From the NCBI GenBank assembly GCA_963650915.1, contig CAVJMJ010000001.1, positions 147,636-211,635 on the forward strand: a stretch of DNA of 64,000 bases, written 5' to 3'. Shown one piece after another: positions 1 to 7,469 of this stretch (position 1 is its first letter; each line of letters begins with the position of its first letter). Both the position numbers and the translations under genes were made by a program. The stretch comes from UBA4636 sp963650915 (GTDB taxonomy: Bacteria > Bacillota > Clostridia > Christensenellales > Borkfalkiaceae). A model generated the notes under the pieces. It was given only the letters and a program-made list of their open reading frames with translations, searched no databases and was not told the origin of the DNA.

Positions 1-479
1 TCCCTCGGTATGTCCGTGAAACTTCCGTCCGAGGTAACTACGATGCCGATAGTCGAATGGTCGCAAATGACTTTTTTAGTGCCTAAATCGGCGGCTTCCG
101 AAAAGGGCATTGCCGTTTTTTGCCAAGGGGTAACGATCAGTCTTTCTTTGCCGTTTTCTTCCGCACCGAGTGCGCCGTCGACAAGGTAACCGACGCAATC
201 GATAAGCCTAACTTTTACCGTTTTGTTACCGATATTTATCCTTACGGCTTCGGACGGAACGAATTTCGGCTCGGTAGTCATTACGGTTTTGCCCGACGCC
301 GACTGCGGCATTTCGTCGACGGCTACCGCTTTTTTGTTTGCTTCCATGTTAGGAAGAACTATTTCTTCCATAAACTTAGTTATAAATGTCGATTTACCGG
401 TTCTGACGGGTCCTACGACGCCTATGTAAACGTCCCCGTTCGTTCTTTCGGCAATATCGCCGTAAATATCGTATTCCAT
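1..479 (-). CDS. spoIVA: Stage IV sporulation protein A, N-terminal part (cut by window edge)
   Basis: SpoIVA is the morphogenetic ATPase that polymerises on the forespore and anchors the spore coat. About 159 residues are visible, from the ATG at 479; the rest lies left of base 1. It begins MEYDIYGDIAERT, then a Walker A loop (GPVRTGKSTF, about residues 23-32), and the family signatures DEMPQSASGKT, TTEPKFVP and RLIDCVGY follow in order. The spacing matches Bacillus SpoIVA closely. An AGGAC/GGAGG-type ribosome site lies just upstream (complement of 482-488). The gene diverges from the thiamine transporter gene. Its presence implies an endospore-forming lineage or a recent descendant of one. 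Confidence 0.95.
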   Translation of the reverse strand, partial: MEYDIYGDIAERTNGDVYIGVVGPVRTGKSTFITKFMEEIVLPNMEANKKAVAVDEMPQSASGKTVMTTEPKFVPSEAVRINIGNKTVKVRLIDCVGYLVDGALGAEENGKERLIVTPWQKTAMPFSEAADLGTKKVICDHSTIGIVVTSDGSFTDIPR

Positions 480-559
480 AGTCCTCCGATTTTTTTTTGA
501 ATTCCTACCCTACTTTATGCCGAAAGGACAATAAATATGATAAAAGGAATTCCGATTTG

Positions 560-588
560 TTGACACTCGAATTTATAGGTGGTATTAT
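560..588 (+). promoter_or_regulatory. Sigma-A promoter of the thiamine transporter gene
   Basis: TTGACA at 560-565, a 17-nt spacer and TATTAT at 583-588. The predicted transcript starts near 595, right at the riboswitch. Confidence 0.85.
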
Positions 589-591
589 ATT

Positions 592-674
592 AACGTAATT
601 AGGGGTGCTTTTTAGCTGAGATTATACCCGTTGAACCTGACAAGGTAATGCTTGACTGGGAAATAACGCAATTT
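592..674 (+). promoter_or_regulatory. TPP (thi-box) riboswitch
   Basis: Conserved thi-box blocks appear in order: GGGGTGCTT, GCTGAGA, ACCCGTTGAACCTGA, GGTAATGC and GGGAA. This is the aptamer that binds thiamine pyrophosphate, the end product of the transport it controls. The likely expression platform follows at 682-704: CCCCCT-TTTT-AGGAGG then seven T. The ribosome-binding site itself forms the 3' arm of a small hairpin, so ligand binding could block translation, or the hairpin plus T-run could terminate transcription. Confidence 0.95.
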
Positions 675-704
675 TTTTAAGCCCCCTTTTTAGGAGGTTT
701 TTTT

Positions 705-1811
705 ATGTTTAACTTACTGTCATCGGCAACTTGGTATCCTTTCGACTTTTCAACGCCGTTTAACGCCTTAAGAGCCGTTTTTATTTGGCTTACTTTGGCA
801 CTTCTTATCGGAGAGGTCGTATTTATCATGTCGACGAAAACGGAAAAACGCAAAAACGTTTTAAAAACGGCGTCGATTATAGACGTGTTTTATTTGACCG
901 CCGTTTCGGTAACTTTATTGACCTTTACTTTCATACTTAACATAAACAGCGGTGAATTTATAACCGTATTGTTTATTCCCCTTATTTTTCTTATATTATC
1001 CCTTGCATTTTTAGCACTCGTCCTTTTGTTTAGGGGCAGTAAAACGTTGAAAATCATCGGGCTTTCGGTCGTTACGCTTTCATTTATAGCAACGCTTACG
1101 GGCATGGGCGTCTGGTTCGCAAGCGGAAAGGGTGCCGAAATGAACGGGATTACGAACGAGGACGTAAACTCGTTGGCACTTTACCTTTCGGCGATAATAT
1201 TCAGCACTCTCGTTATATCTCTCGGATTCGTTTTCGATAAATCGAAAGACGGCTTCGATACCCGCTCGATAACCTACGCAGGCGTTTCGGTCGCAATGAG
1301 TTTTGCCCTTTCTTATTTAAGAATAGTAAAAATGCCTCAGGGCGGTTCCATAACGATTGCTTCCCTTCTTCCCATAATGCTTTACTCGTACATGTTCGGA
1401 ACTAAAAAGGGACTTTTGGTCGGTGCCGTTTACGGGCTTTTGCAAGCGGTACAAGACCCTTACATTATCCATCCCGCACAGTTTATACTCGATTATCCCC
1501 TTGCTTTTGCTTCGATAGGTCTTGCGGGAATATTCGCTCAAAACAAAGAAATGGAAAAATTACCCGTCTTAAAATTCGTACTCGGCGGACTTTTGGCAGG
1601 TGCGTGCAGATTTATAATGCACCTTATGTCCGGCATTTTTGCCTTTTCGGCTTTTGCGGGCGGTCAAAACCCCGTTATATACAGCCTCGTTTATCAGGCA
1701 GGTTACGTTTTGCCCGATTTAGCCATCGTTATAGTAGTCGGTGCGGTCATGTTTACTTCAAAATCCTTTTGCAATTTAGTGTCAAGCGTCACCGTCTCCG
1801 AAAGTAAATAA
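705..1811 (+). CDS. thiT: ThiT-family thiamine ECF transporter S component with extra N-terminal membrane domain
   Basis: The C-terminal half (about residues 185-365) is a ThiT/YuaJ substrate-binding S component. It has the family segment SYLRIVKMPQGGSI, the substrate loop around GLLQAVQDPYIIHPAQ, and about six hydrophobic helices. ThiT proteins are normally about 180-200 residues. This one has 368, because about 180 residues with roughly five membrane helices (near 24-43, 57-77, 86-109, 116-138, 153-177) precede the S component; I do not recognise that domain. The gene follows a TPP riboswitch, so thiamine transport is well supported. AGGAGG at 692-697 sets the ATG at 705. The ECF energising module (EcfA/A'/T) is not in the window and must be shared. 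Confidence 0.9.
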   Translation: MFNLLSSATWYPFDFSTPFNALRAVFIWLTLALLIGEVVFIMSTKTEKRKNVLKTASIIDVFYLTAVSVTLLTFTFILNINSGEFITVLFIPLIFLILSLAFLALVLLFRGSKTLKIIGLSVVTLSFIATLTGMGVWFASGKGAEMNGITNEDVNSLALYLSAIIFSTLVISLGFVFDKSKDGFDTRSITYAGVSVAMSFALSYLRIVKMPQGGSITIASLLPIMLYSYMFGTKKGLLVGAVYGLLQAVQDPYIIHPAQFILDYPLAFASIGLAGIFAQNKEMEKLPVLKFVLGGLLAGACRFIMHLMSGIFAFSAFAGGQNPVIYSLVYQAGYVLPDLAIVIVVGAVMFTSKSFCNLVSSVTVSESK

Positions 1812-1833
1812 AATTTTATAATTTTTCTTAAAT

Positions 1834-1870
1834 CAAAAAAACGTCTTTCTTGGTCTGAAAGGCGTTTTTC
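1834..1870. terminator. Bidirectional terminator between thiT and cysK
   Basis: Stem AACGTCTTTC (1840-1849) pairs with GAAAGGCGTT (1857-1866) through one G-U pair. A T-run follows on both strands, so it can end thiT (+) and cysK (-). Confidence 0.85.
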
Positions 1871-2036
1871 GTTTATTTTGACAATTTGTTCGGTCTTTAA
1901 TTAAATTTTTATTTTAGACTTCTGTTTTTCGGTTTTCGTTCGGTAGATTTTTGAAATGCAGACTTTTATTCTGCCGTTTTTGAATTTTCAATTTATAAAT
2001 TTTTATTTTACGGTTTCGCTTTTTTGGATTTTCGCT

Positions 2037-2975
2037 TTATAAATTTTCGTCGGAAAACATCGGCGTGGATAAATATCTTTCGCCGGTATCGGGCAAAAGA
2101 GCGACTATAAGTTTGCCTTCGTTCCCCTTATCCTGTGCAATTTTTTTTGCGGCAAAGTAACTTGCGCCGGAAGAAATTCCTACCAAAACGCCCTTGCTTT
2201 GTGCAAGGTATCTTCCCGACAAATAGGCGTCCTCGTCGGAAACGGTAATAATTTCATCGACGACGGATAAGTCAAGGGTGGACGGTTTAAAGCCCGCGCC
2301 TATGCCTTGAATGCCGTGTTTGCCCTTTATGCCTTTCGACAAAACGGGAGAACCTTGCGGTTCGACCGCAACTATTTTTACCTTCGGATTTTTTTCTTTA
2401 AGGTATCTGCCGACGCCCGATATCGTTCCGCCCGTACCCACGCCCGCAACGAAAATATCTACTTTGCCGTCGGTATCGGCAAAAATTTCGGGTCCCGTCG
2501 TCAAATAATGGGCGTTGGGGTTTTCGGGGTTTACAAACTGCCCCGTAACAAAGGAATTCGGCGTATTTTTAGCGATTTCGTCAGCCTTTTCGATTGCCCC
2601 CGCCATACCGAGTTTGCCGTCCGTCAGCACGAGTTTTGCCCCGTACGCACGTAATAAATTGCGCCTTTCCACGCTCATTGTGTCGGGCATAACGATAATT
2701 ATTTTCAGCCCTAAGGTTGAGGCGATAAGGGCTAAACCGATACCCGTATTACCGCTTGTAGGTTCTACGATGACGGTGTCGCCGTTTATTTTGCCCTCTT
2801 TTATAGCCTTTTCTATCATGGCTTTTGCGATTCTGTCTTTTACGCTTCCGCCGGGGTTAAAACTTTCGAGTTTTCCTAAAATGTCGGCGTATAAGCCCGT
2901 TTTCGCATCTTTTTTATCTATTTGCAAAAGTGGTGTCTTGCCGATAAGTTCTGAAATGTTATCGTAAATCTTCAT
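2037..2975 (-). CDS. cysK: Cysteine synthase A (O-acetylserine sulfhydrylase)
   Basis: This PLP enzyme makes L-cysteine from O-acetylserine and sulfide in the cytosol. Its 312 residues match the usual CysK length. Key features: NPGGSVKDR with the PLP-binding Lys at about 46, the substrate loop PTSGNTGIG, the phosphate-binding glycine loop GVGTGGTISGVG, and the C-terminal DTGERYLST. The short CysK-type C-terminus rules out a cystathionine beta-synthase CBS extension. A TAAGGAG ribosome site precedes the ATG. It is monocistronic, divergent from mnmA, with the two promoters sharing their -35 region. MnmA needs cysteine-derived sulfur, so the pairing makes biological sense. Confidence 0.95.
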   Translation of the reverse strand: MKIYDNISELIGKTPLLQIDKKDAKTGLYADILGKLESFNPGGSVKDRIAKAMIEKAIKEGKINGDTVIVEPTSGNTGIGLALIASTLGLKIIIVMPDTMSVERRNLLRAYGAKLVLTDGKLGMAGAIEKADEIAKNTPNSFVTGQFVNPENPNAHYLTTGPEIFADTDGKVDIFVAGVGTGGTISGVGRYLKEKNPKVKIVAVEPQGSPVLSKGIKGKHGIQGIGAGFKPSTLDLSVVDEIITVSDEDAYLSGRYLAQSKGVLVGISSGASYFAAKKIAQDKGNEGKLIVALLPDTGERYLSTPMFSDENL

Positions 2976-3013
2976 AAAAACTCCTTAGACGAAAAATCTT
3001 TTTCGTGCATATT

Positions 3014-3042
3014 ATTATACGCCCTATTTTTAAACTTGACAA
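3014..3042 (-). promoter_or_regulatory. Promoter of cysK, overlapping the mnmA promoter
   Basis: On the minus strand TTGTCA (3042-3037), a 17-nt spacer and TATAAT (3019-3014). The -35 hexamer overlaps that of the opposing mnmA promoter by five bases. Confidence 0.85.
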
Positions 3043-3064
3043 ACGTTTTAAGGTCGTTTATAAT
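3036..3064 (+). promoter_or_regulatory. Consensus promoter of mnmA
   Basis: TTGACA (3036-3041), exactly 17 nt, TATAAT (3059-3064): a perfect sigma-A promoter. It sits where a longer mnmA reading frame would begin, which shows that the longer frame is not the real start. Confidence 0.95.
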
Positions 3065-3095
3065 ATTTCATAGTAATTTAGTAGGAATAGTTTCT

Positions 3096-4166
3096 ATGAA
3101 AAAAGCACTTATTGCGATGAGTGGCGGTGTGGATTCGAGCGTTGCCGCCTATTTGATGAAAAAAAACGGCTATGAATGCGTCGGTGCGACCATGCGCCTT
3201 TTCGATAACGAAGACATCGGAATTTCTTGCGAAAAAACCTGTTGTTCGCTACGTGACGTTGACGATGCGAGAAGCGTCGCTTTTACCCTCGGCATACCCT
3301 ATTACGTACTGAATTTCACCGATAAATTCGAGGAAACGGTAATAAATAAGTTCATTTGCGCCTACGAAAACGGCTTAACGCCCAACCCGTGTATCGATTG
3401 CAACAGATATTTAAAGTTTGAAAAACTGTATCTGAGGGCTAAGGAAATCGGCTACGACTACGTTGTTACGGGACATTACGCCATAACTTGTTACGACGAA
3501 AAATCCGGTCGCTATCTCTTAAAAAAAGCCGTTGACGAAAATAAAGACCAAAGTTACGTTTTGTATTCCCTAACGCAAGATCAACTTAAACACACGATGT
3601 TTCCGCTCGGCTCTTTAACCAAAACGGAAGTAAGAAAAATTGCCGAAGAAAACGGGTTTACCAATGCAAAAAAACACGACAGTCAGGACGTGTGCTTCGT
3701 TCAAAACCAAACTTACGCCGAGTTTATCGAGCAAAGACGGGGCAAAAAATACCAAAGCGGAAACTTTATCGACGTAAACGGCAACGTTTTGGGCAAACAT
3801 AACGGGATAATTCGTTATACGGTGGGTCAGCGCAAAGGCTTGGGGCTTTCTTTTTCGGAACCAATGTACGTAAAATGCGTAAATCCGCAAGATAACACCG
3901 TAACCCTCGCAAAAGAATGCGAACTTTATGGCGACACCCTTTACGCCAACGACATAAACCTTATTTCGGTAGAAAAAATAACAGAACCCATGAGGGTAAA
4001 AGCAAAAATTCGTTACAGACAGACCGAACAACCTGCAACCGTTTATCAACTAAGCGACGACACTTTAAAGGTGGTTTTCGAAAAGCCTCAACGGGCGATA
4101 ACCAAAGGTCAAGCCGTCGTTTTGTACGACGGTGACACGGTTATCGGCGGTGGTACGATTATTTAA
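3096..4166 (+). CDS. mnmA: tRNA-specific 2-thiouridylase MnmA
   Basis: MnmA thiolates U34 of the tRNAs for Lys, Glu and Gln, using ATP and a persulfide sulfur donor. From the ATG at 3096 the protein has 357 residues, normal for the family. The PP-loop SGGVDSS is at residues 9-15. The two catalytic cysteines are in NPCIDCN (Cys102 by position) and in HDSQDVC (about Cys200). The tRNA-contacting TGHYA and DQSYVL motifs are present, followed by the C-terminal beta-barrel. The frame is open further upstream to a TTG at 3036, but that TTG is the -35 box of the gene's own promoter. The ribosome site (GTAGGAAT) is weak. Confidence 0.95.
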   Translation: MKKALIAMSGGVDSSVAAYLMKKNGYECVGATMRLFDNEDIGISCEKTCCSLRDVDDARSVAFTLGIPYYVLNFTDKFEETVINKFICAYENGLTPNPCIDCNRYLKFEKLYLRAKEIGYDYVVTGHYAITCYDEKSGRYLLKKAVDENKDQSYVLYSLTQDQLKHTMFPLGSLTKTEVRKIAEENGFTNAKKHDSQDVCFVQNQTYAEFIEQRRGKKYQSGNFIDVNGNVLGKHNGIIRYTVGQRKGLGLSFSEPMYVKCVNPQDNTVTLAKECELYGDTLYANDINLISVEKITEPMRVKAKIRYRQTEQPATVYQLSDDTLKVVFEKPQRAITKGQAVVLYDGDTVIGGGTII

Positions 4167-4502
4167 AAATATATTTTTTTTGTTTTTTAATTTTTAAACG
4201 AAAATATTTTTACTACTTTATATGTCTTGTCGATATAAAATCTGTAAGTCGTGCCGTTATAAAATCTATACGCCGTATCGATATAAAATCTATATGCCGT
4301 GTTGATACTGAAAATCATCCCAAATCAATTAAAAACAATATCTTTTTACGCCGATAACGGGCTTATAGCCCGACTTTTTAATAATTTTGCTTAAAAAAAT
4401 TCCGCCCAAAAAAGCGGAATTTTTATTATGCTTTAAATTATTAAATATCAACTATCGAGCTTACCCGATTTACAAAACAAATTATATAAAACATCAAAAA
4501 AT
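4167..4502. other. Intergenic: degenerate 25-bp repeats plus terminator repeat copy A
   Basis: Between mnmA (+) and the SLOG gene (-). About 4221-4315 holds four degenerate copies of a unit of about 24-27 bp with core GCCGTATCGATATAAAATCT. Then comes the 86-bp repeat copy A (4348-4433). No gene is seen. Confidence 0.6.
4348..4433. repeat. 86-bp repeat, copy A, with bidirectional terminator
   Basis: Nearly identical to 5608-5694 in the same orientation. The first part contains GGGC-TTATA-GCCC (a member of the dispersed ATAAYSGRCYTATAG stem-loop family). The second part (4392-4425) is a terminator: AAATTCCGC pairs with GCGGAATTT, with T-runs on both sides. It can end mnmA (+) and the SLOG gene (-). 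Confidence 0.85.
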
Positions 4503-4982
4503 CTAACAACGATATCTGTCATCGGTTATGTCGTTATATAAATTTAATATATCCTTTCCCGCCTTTTCGGCGTATAAAAGACAAGCGCGTGCTCCGCTCG
4601 ATAAAGCATCGCTATCGACGTAACAAATAAGTTTATCGCAATCGTCTATCATCGCTTTATTGGAATAAGATATTTTTCTTTTGTAATGTATGAGTTCGGT
4701 TTCGTATATTACGGGGTTAATCATTTTAAAGGTGTCGGGATAAATTTTCTTAAATGAATTTGCGGCACTTAAAGACGGAAAGACCAAGTCGATATATACG
4801 ATGTTGTTTTTCTTTTTTTCAAGCAAAATTTTTAATACGAGCCGATCGAATTTTCCGTGAAAGCCTAAAATAAATTTTTCGGTTCCTTTCTCGAGTTCGT
4901 CTTCTACGGCGGATTTAAGTTTAGATTGAATACGATTTTCGTTAACTATTCTATGTCCGATAAATGCCACTGTTTTGCTCAT
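4503..4982 (-). CDS. SLOG-like nucleotide-binding domain protein, probably leaderless
   Basis: A 159-residue protein starting MSKTVAFIGHR. The early FIGHR motif and the alternating beta/alpha pattern, with FHGKFDRLV and a late SSGARACLLYAEKAGK segment, resemble the DUF1273/YpsA-like branch of the SLOG (Rossmann-like) superfamily, whose members bind nucleotides or their derivatives. No enzyme activity can be assigned. The open frame continues 13 codons upstream, but that stretch is the promoter (TTGACA-17-TATAAT), whose -10 box ends only 6 nt before this ATG. Transcription should therefore start at or next to the A of ATG, with no Shine-Dalgarno. It diverges from an Xre-type regulator gene and the pair lies between two 86-bp repeats. 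Confidence 0.7.
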   Translation of the reverse strand: MSKTVAFIGHRIVNENRIQSKLKSAVEDELEKGTEKFILGFHGKFDRLVLKILLEKKKNNIVYIDLVFPSLSAANSFKKIYPDTFKMINPVIYETELIHYKRKISYSNKAMIDDCDKLICYVDSDALSSGARACLLYAEKAGKDILNLYNDITDDRYRC

Positions 4983-4988
4983 ACTGCC

Positions 4989-5017
4989 ATTATATGACAA
5001 AAAACTGTAATTGTCAA
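4989..5017 (-). promoter_or_regulatory. Consensus promoter abutting the SLOG-gene start codon
   Basis: Minus strand: TTGACA (5017-5012), 17 nt, TATAAT (4994-4989), then 6 nt to the ATG at 4982. It predicts a leaderless mRNA. Confidence 0.9.
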
Positions 5018-5118
5018 TCATTCTATGATTGATTATTCATCATATTTGAAATATTGATATCATATTATGAAACGATAATTTGTCTATGTTAATGTACAAT
5101 AATAGTAGGTGAATTATT

Positions 5119-5433
5119 ATGAATAAATTAAATTACGACGAAGTAATAGCAAGAATAGGATATTTTAGAAACAAGGCAAATTTAAGTGCGCGAGAAACGA
5201 GTTTTAGGCTTAATAAAGGCGAATTGTATCTTACGAGAATAGAAAATAAACAGGTAGAATTAAAAGTCAGCACTTTGTTGGAACTTTTAGATATTTTCGG
5301 CATAACCGCGCAAGACTTTTTCTATCTCGGCAAAAATTATAACGAAGAAGATAAATCCGTCCTCGATTTGTTTAATTCGCTATCGGACGAAAACAAAAGT
5401 TTTGCCATAGATTTTTTAAAAAAATTAAAATGA
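5119..5433 (+). CDS. Xre-family helix-turn-helix regulator
   Basis: A 104-residue protein with one Cro/C1-type HTH at about residues 8-67: helices around VIARIGYFRNKA, LSARETSFRLN and ELYLTRIENKQ, then STLLELLDIFGITAQDFF, which is typical for Xre folds. The short C-terminal tail is charged and helical. GTAGGTG precedes the ATG. It is divergent from the SLOG gene across a 136-bp AT-rich gap holding short palindromes such as TGATATCA, so it may regulate that gene and itself. It ends at a terminator (5650-5681). No metabolic context identifies a target. Confidence 0.85.
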   Translation: MNKLNYDEVIARIGYFRNKANLSARETSFRLNKGELYLTRIENKQVELKVSTLLELLDIFGITAQDFFYLGKNYNEEDKSVLDLFNSLSDENKSFAIDFLKKLK

Positions 5434-5969
5434 TTTTAAAATGTGCGTATAACGGTTTACGTTTTTTAAAAAACTGCTTACCGTTATAAACAATCGGGAC
5501 TTCTTTATAAAACGCCGTTTCTTATTTTTTATAAAAACCGTCTTTTATTTTTTAAAAGCCTTTTTCTTATTTTATAAAAAACCACCTCTTATTTTTTATA
5601 AAAAACACGAATAACGGGCTTATAGCCCGACTTTTTAATAATTTTGCTTAAAAAAATTCCGCCAAAGACAGCGGAATTTTTATTATGCTCGGATAATCCG
5701 AATAGTAAACACGGTTATTTTAAATTGTAAACATGTATAGATTTAAATTGAAATTATAGCCGTTCTTTAATTGGCAACGACAAAGGAAAGTCGACTACTC
5801 TGCACAAACTTATCCTTACTGCGATATCTGCACTAAAAACGGCATTTACCGTGCTAACGACATTATTCGATACTAATCAGATAAACTTTGCCATACCGAC
5901 TATAAGCACCATGCAAACTTTACCGATTACTAACTATATTGTACTTACAACTTTATGTTTAAATTATAC
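5434..5969. other. Intergenic: T-rich tandem repeats and terminator repeat copy B
   Basis: About 5514-5607 holds four degenerate copies of a unit near 25 bp (CTTATTTTTTATAAAA core). Copy B of the 86-bp repeat follows. The rest (5695-5940) has no recognisable gene or structure. A 17-bp direct repeat (ACTTACAACTTTATGTT) at about 5943 and 5969 straddles the 3' end of the next gene. Confidence 0.55.
5608..5694. repeat. 86-bp repeat, copy B, with bidirectional terminator
   Basis: Same sequence and orientation as 4348-4433 with a few changes in the terminator loop. ATTCCGC (5656-5662) pairs with GCGGAAT (5671-5677), with T-runs on both strands. It serves the Xre gene (+) and the end of the long beta-propeller operon (-). 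Confidence 0.85.
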
Positions 5970-7463
5970 TTACAACTTTATGTTAAACCAATGACCGAAC
6001 AAACGATAGGTAAATATATTTTCGTTTGCCCAATCGACGTTACCCGTAGAAACCACGACTCCGATTTTAGAACTGTCGGGGATATATCCGCCGTCGGTTT
6101 TGACAAGTCCGGGGTTGTGGTTACGGTTCCAACCCGTTTCGTCGGGGCCGATGTAACCCACGACCGTCCATTTATATCCGCCGTTTAATAAAAGGTTGCA
6201 AGCCGAATTCATATCTTCAACGTTATCGATATACATTAAAAGACTGTGCGAACTTACCAAAGTTTTTGTTACGTCGGGCGGGCGTTTTTCGTTCGTCGTT
6301 GCCGTAACGTATAAACGCTTTGCCGTTTTGTCGTAAGCAAAATCCGCAATTCCGGGCGTGCATTGCATACCTTGAGAATTAACCGCACCGTTATAATTTA
6401 CGCTTTGAACGTAAACCTGTTTCGGATTGTTTAAATCGGATAAATCAAGCCTTCTTACGCCCGTTCCGCGTAGCGTTGAGGAATAGAACAATAATACCTC
6501 GCCCTTACCGTCGACACTGATAAGAGACGGCATACCGGTACCCCAGTAAATTTTCGACGTACCCTTAAAGCTTTCGTATTTTTGTTGTTCGGTTTCTTCG
6601 TCGCCATCGTCGTACCAAGGAACGATGGGGTTAAGGTTATCTACTTTCACCCAAGGACCGCCTATATTTTTGGCAACGGCAAGTCCCGTTTCGTTTTTCT
6701 GATAATCTTCGGTAGTACAGCCGAGATAAGACATTAGATAGTTATATGTTTCGCCGTTAAGTTTAAATTCGCCTTTTATAACGGTAGGATCGCAAGTATG
6801 ACGACTGTCCCACGTATCCGAAGTCGGCGCAAGAACTATTTGTTCGTCCGAGAAAAGCCATTTTCCGTTTTCCTGCAAAACGCCCGTTCTGTAGCCGATG
6901 TGATCCATTATAATGCCCGATTCTTTATTGGTGCAGTACCAAATATGCATTACGGTTTGTCCTTTGTCGTTTACTTCGGTAAGTATTGCCGGGCAGTAAT
7001 TGAATTTTTTAACGTCGTTAATGCTTTCGCCGAACAAAACGCTTTCAAAGTCTACCGATTTATCTATCGTATCGGGATCGGCTTCCTTTTTTAACACGAT
7101 ATCGATAGTTGAATCGACGTCTTTATACTTGGTTTTTAAAGTATCGCCGTCTATCGTATAAGTATATTTTTGCCCGTTATAAGTCTCGGTAACGGTCTTA
7201 TTAGTCGCGCTATAGGTCGATTTACGGCGTTCGGGCGTATTTAAGTAGGTTATAAAAACATTCATATTCGAACCGTTGAACTCGACCGAATACATACCGA
7301 AACTATCGGTAACGTCACTTCCGTTTTGGGTTGCCGATAAAAGCGAATAATTACCCGTCATCGTAACCGCTTCTCCGTCGTCACTAGTGCCTACGCAAGC
7401 GGAAAAACAGCAACCGATAATAGTTAAAGTCAAAATTAAGGCTGATAATTTTGTTATTTTCAT
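5970..7463 (-). CDS. Secreted beta-propeller lipoprotein (GH43-like fold), paralog 1
   Basis: 497 residues. The signal peptide ends in lipobox FSAC, so it should be lipid-anchored outside the membrane. A small beta domain (about 30-125) precedes a propeller-like domain (about 140-497) with repeated motifs: MHIWYCTNKESG, WDSRHTCDPTVIKGEF, YNYLMSYLGC, GLAVAKNIGGPWVK and WNRNHNPG. Motifs of the type DP-x-VIKG and LAVAK-x-x-GPW are common in five-bladed glycosidases (GH32/43/117/130-like). I cannot place it in a named family or assign catalytic residues. It is last in the operon, 6 nt after its closest paralog; ribokinase and nucleoside hydrolase upstream suggest furanoside substrates. Confidence 0.7.
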   Translation of the reverse strand: MKITKLSALILTLTIIGCCFSACVGTSDDGEAVTMTGNYSLLSATQNGSDVTDSFGMYSVEFNGSNMNVFITYLNTPERRKSTYSATNKTVTETYNGQKYTYTIDGDTLKTKYKDVDSTIDIVLKKEADPDTIDKSVDFESVLFGESINDVKKFNYCPAILTEVNDKGQTVMHIWYCTNKESGIIMDHIGYRTGVLQENGKWLFSDEQIVLAPTSDTWDSRHTCDPTVIKGEFKLNGETYNYLMSYLGCTTEDYQKNETGLAVAKNIGGPWVKVDNLNPIVPWYDDGDEETEQQKYESFKGTSKIYWGTGMPSLISVDGKGEVLLFYSSTLRGTGVRRLDLSDLNNPKQVYVQSVNYNGAVNSQGMQCTPGIADFAYDKTAKRLYVTATTNEKRPPDVTKTLVSSHSLLMYIDNVEDMNSACNLLLNGGYKWTVVGYIGPDETGWNRNHNPGLVKTDGGYIPDSSKIGVVVSTGNVDWANENIFTYRLFGHWFNIKL

Positions 7464-7469
7464 ATCTTT

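Noticed and set aside
120..500. Plus-strand open frame opposite spoIVA
   Set aside because: It is an antisense shadow; the minus strand carries an unmistakable SpoIVA sequence.
3036..3095. Upstream TTG start for mnmA
   Set aside because: The TTG is the -35 hexamer of a perfect promoter and the added residues are not part of MnmA.
4983..5021. Upstream start for the SLOG gene
   Set aside because: Those codons overlap the -10 and -35 boxes.
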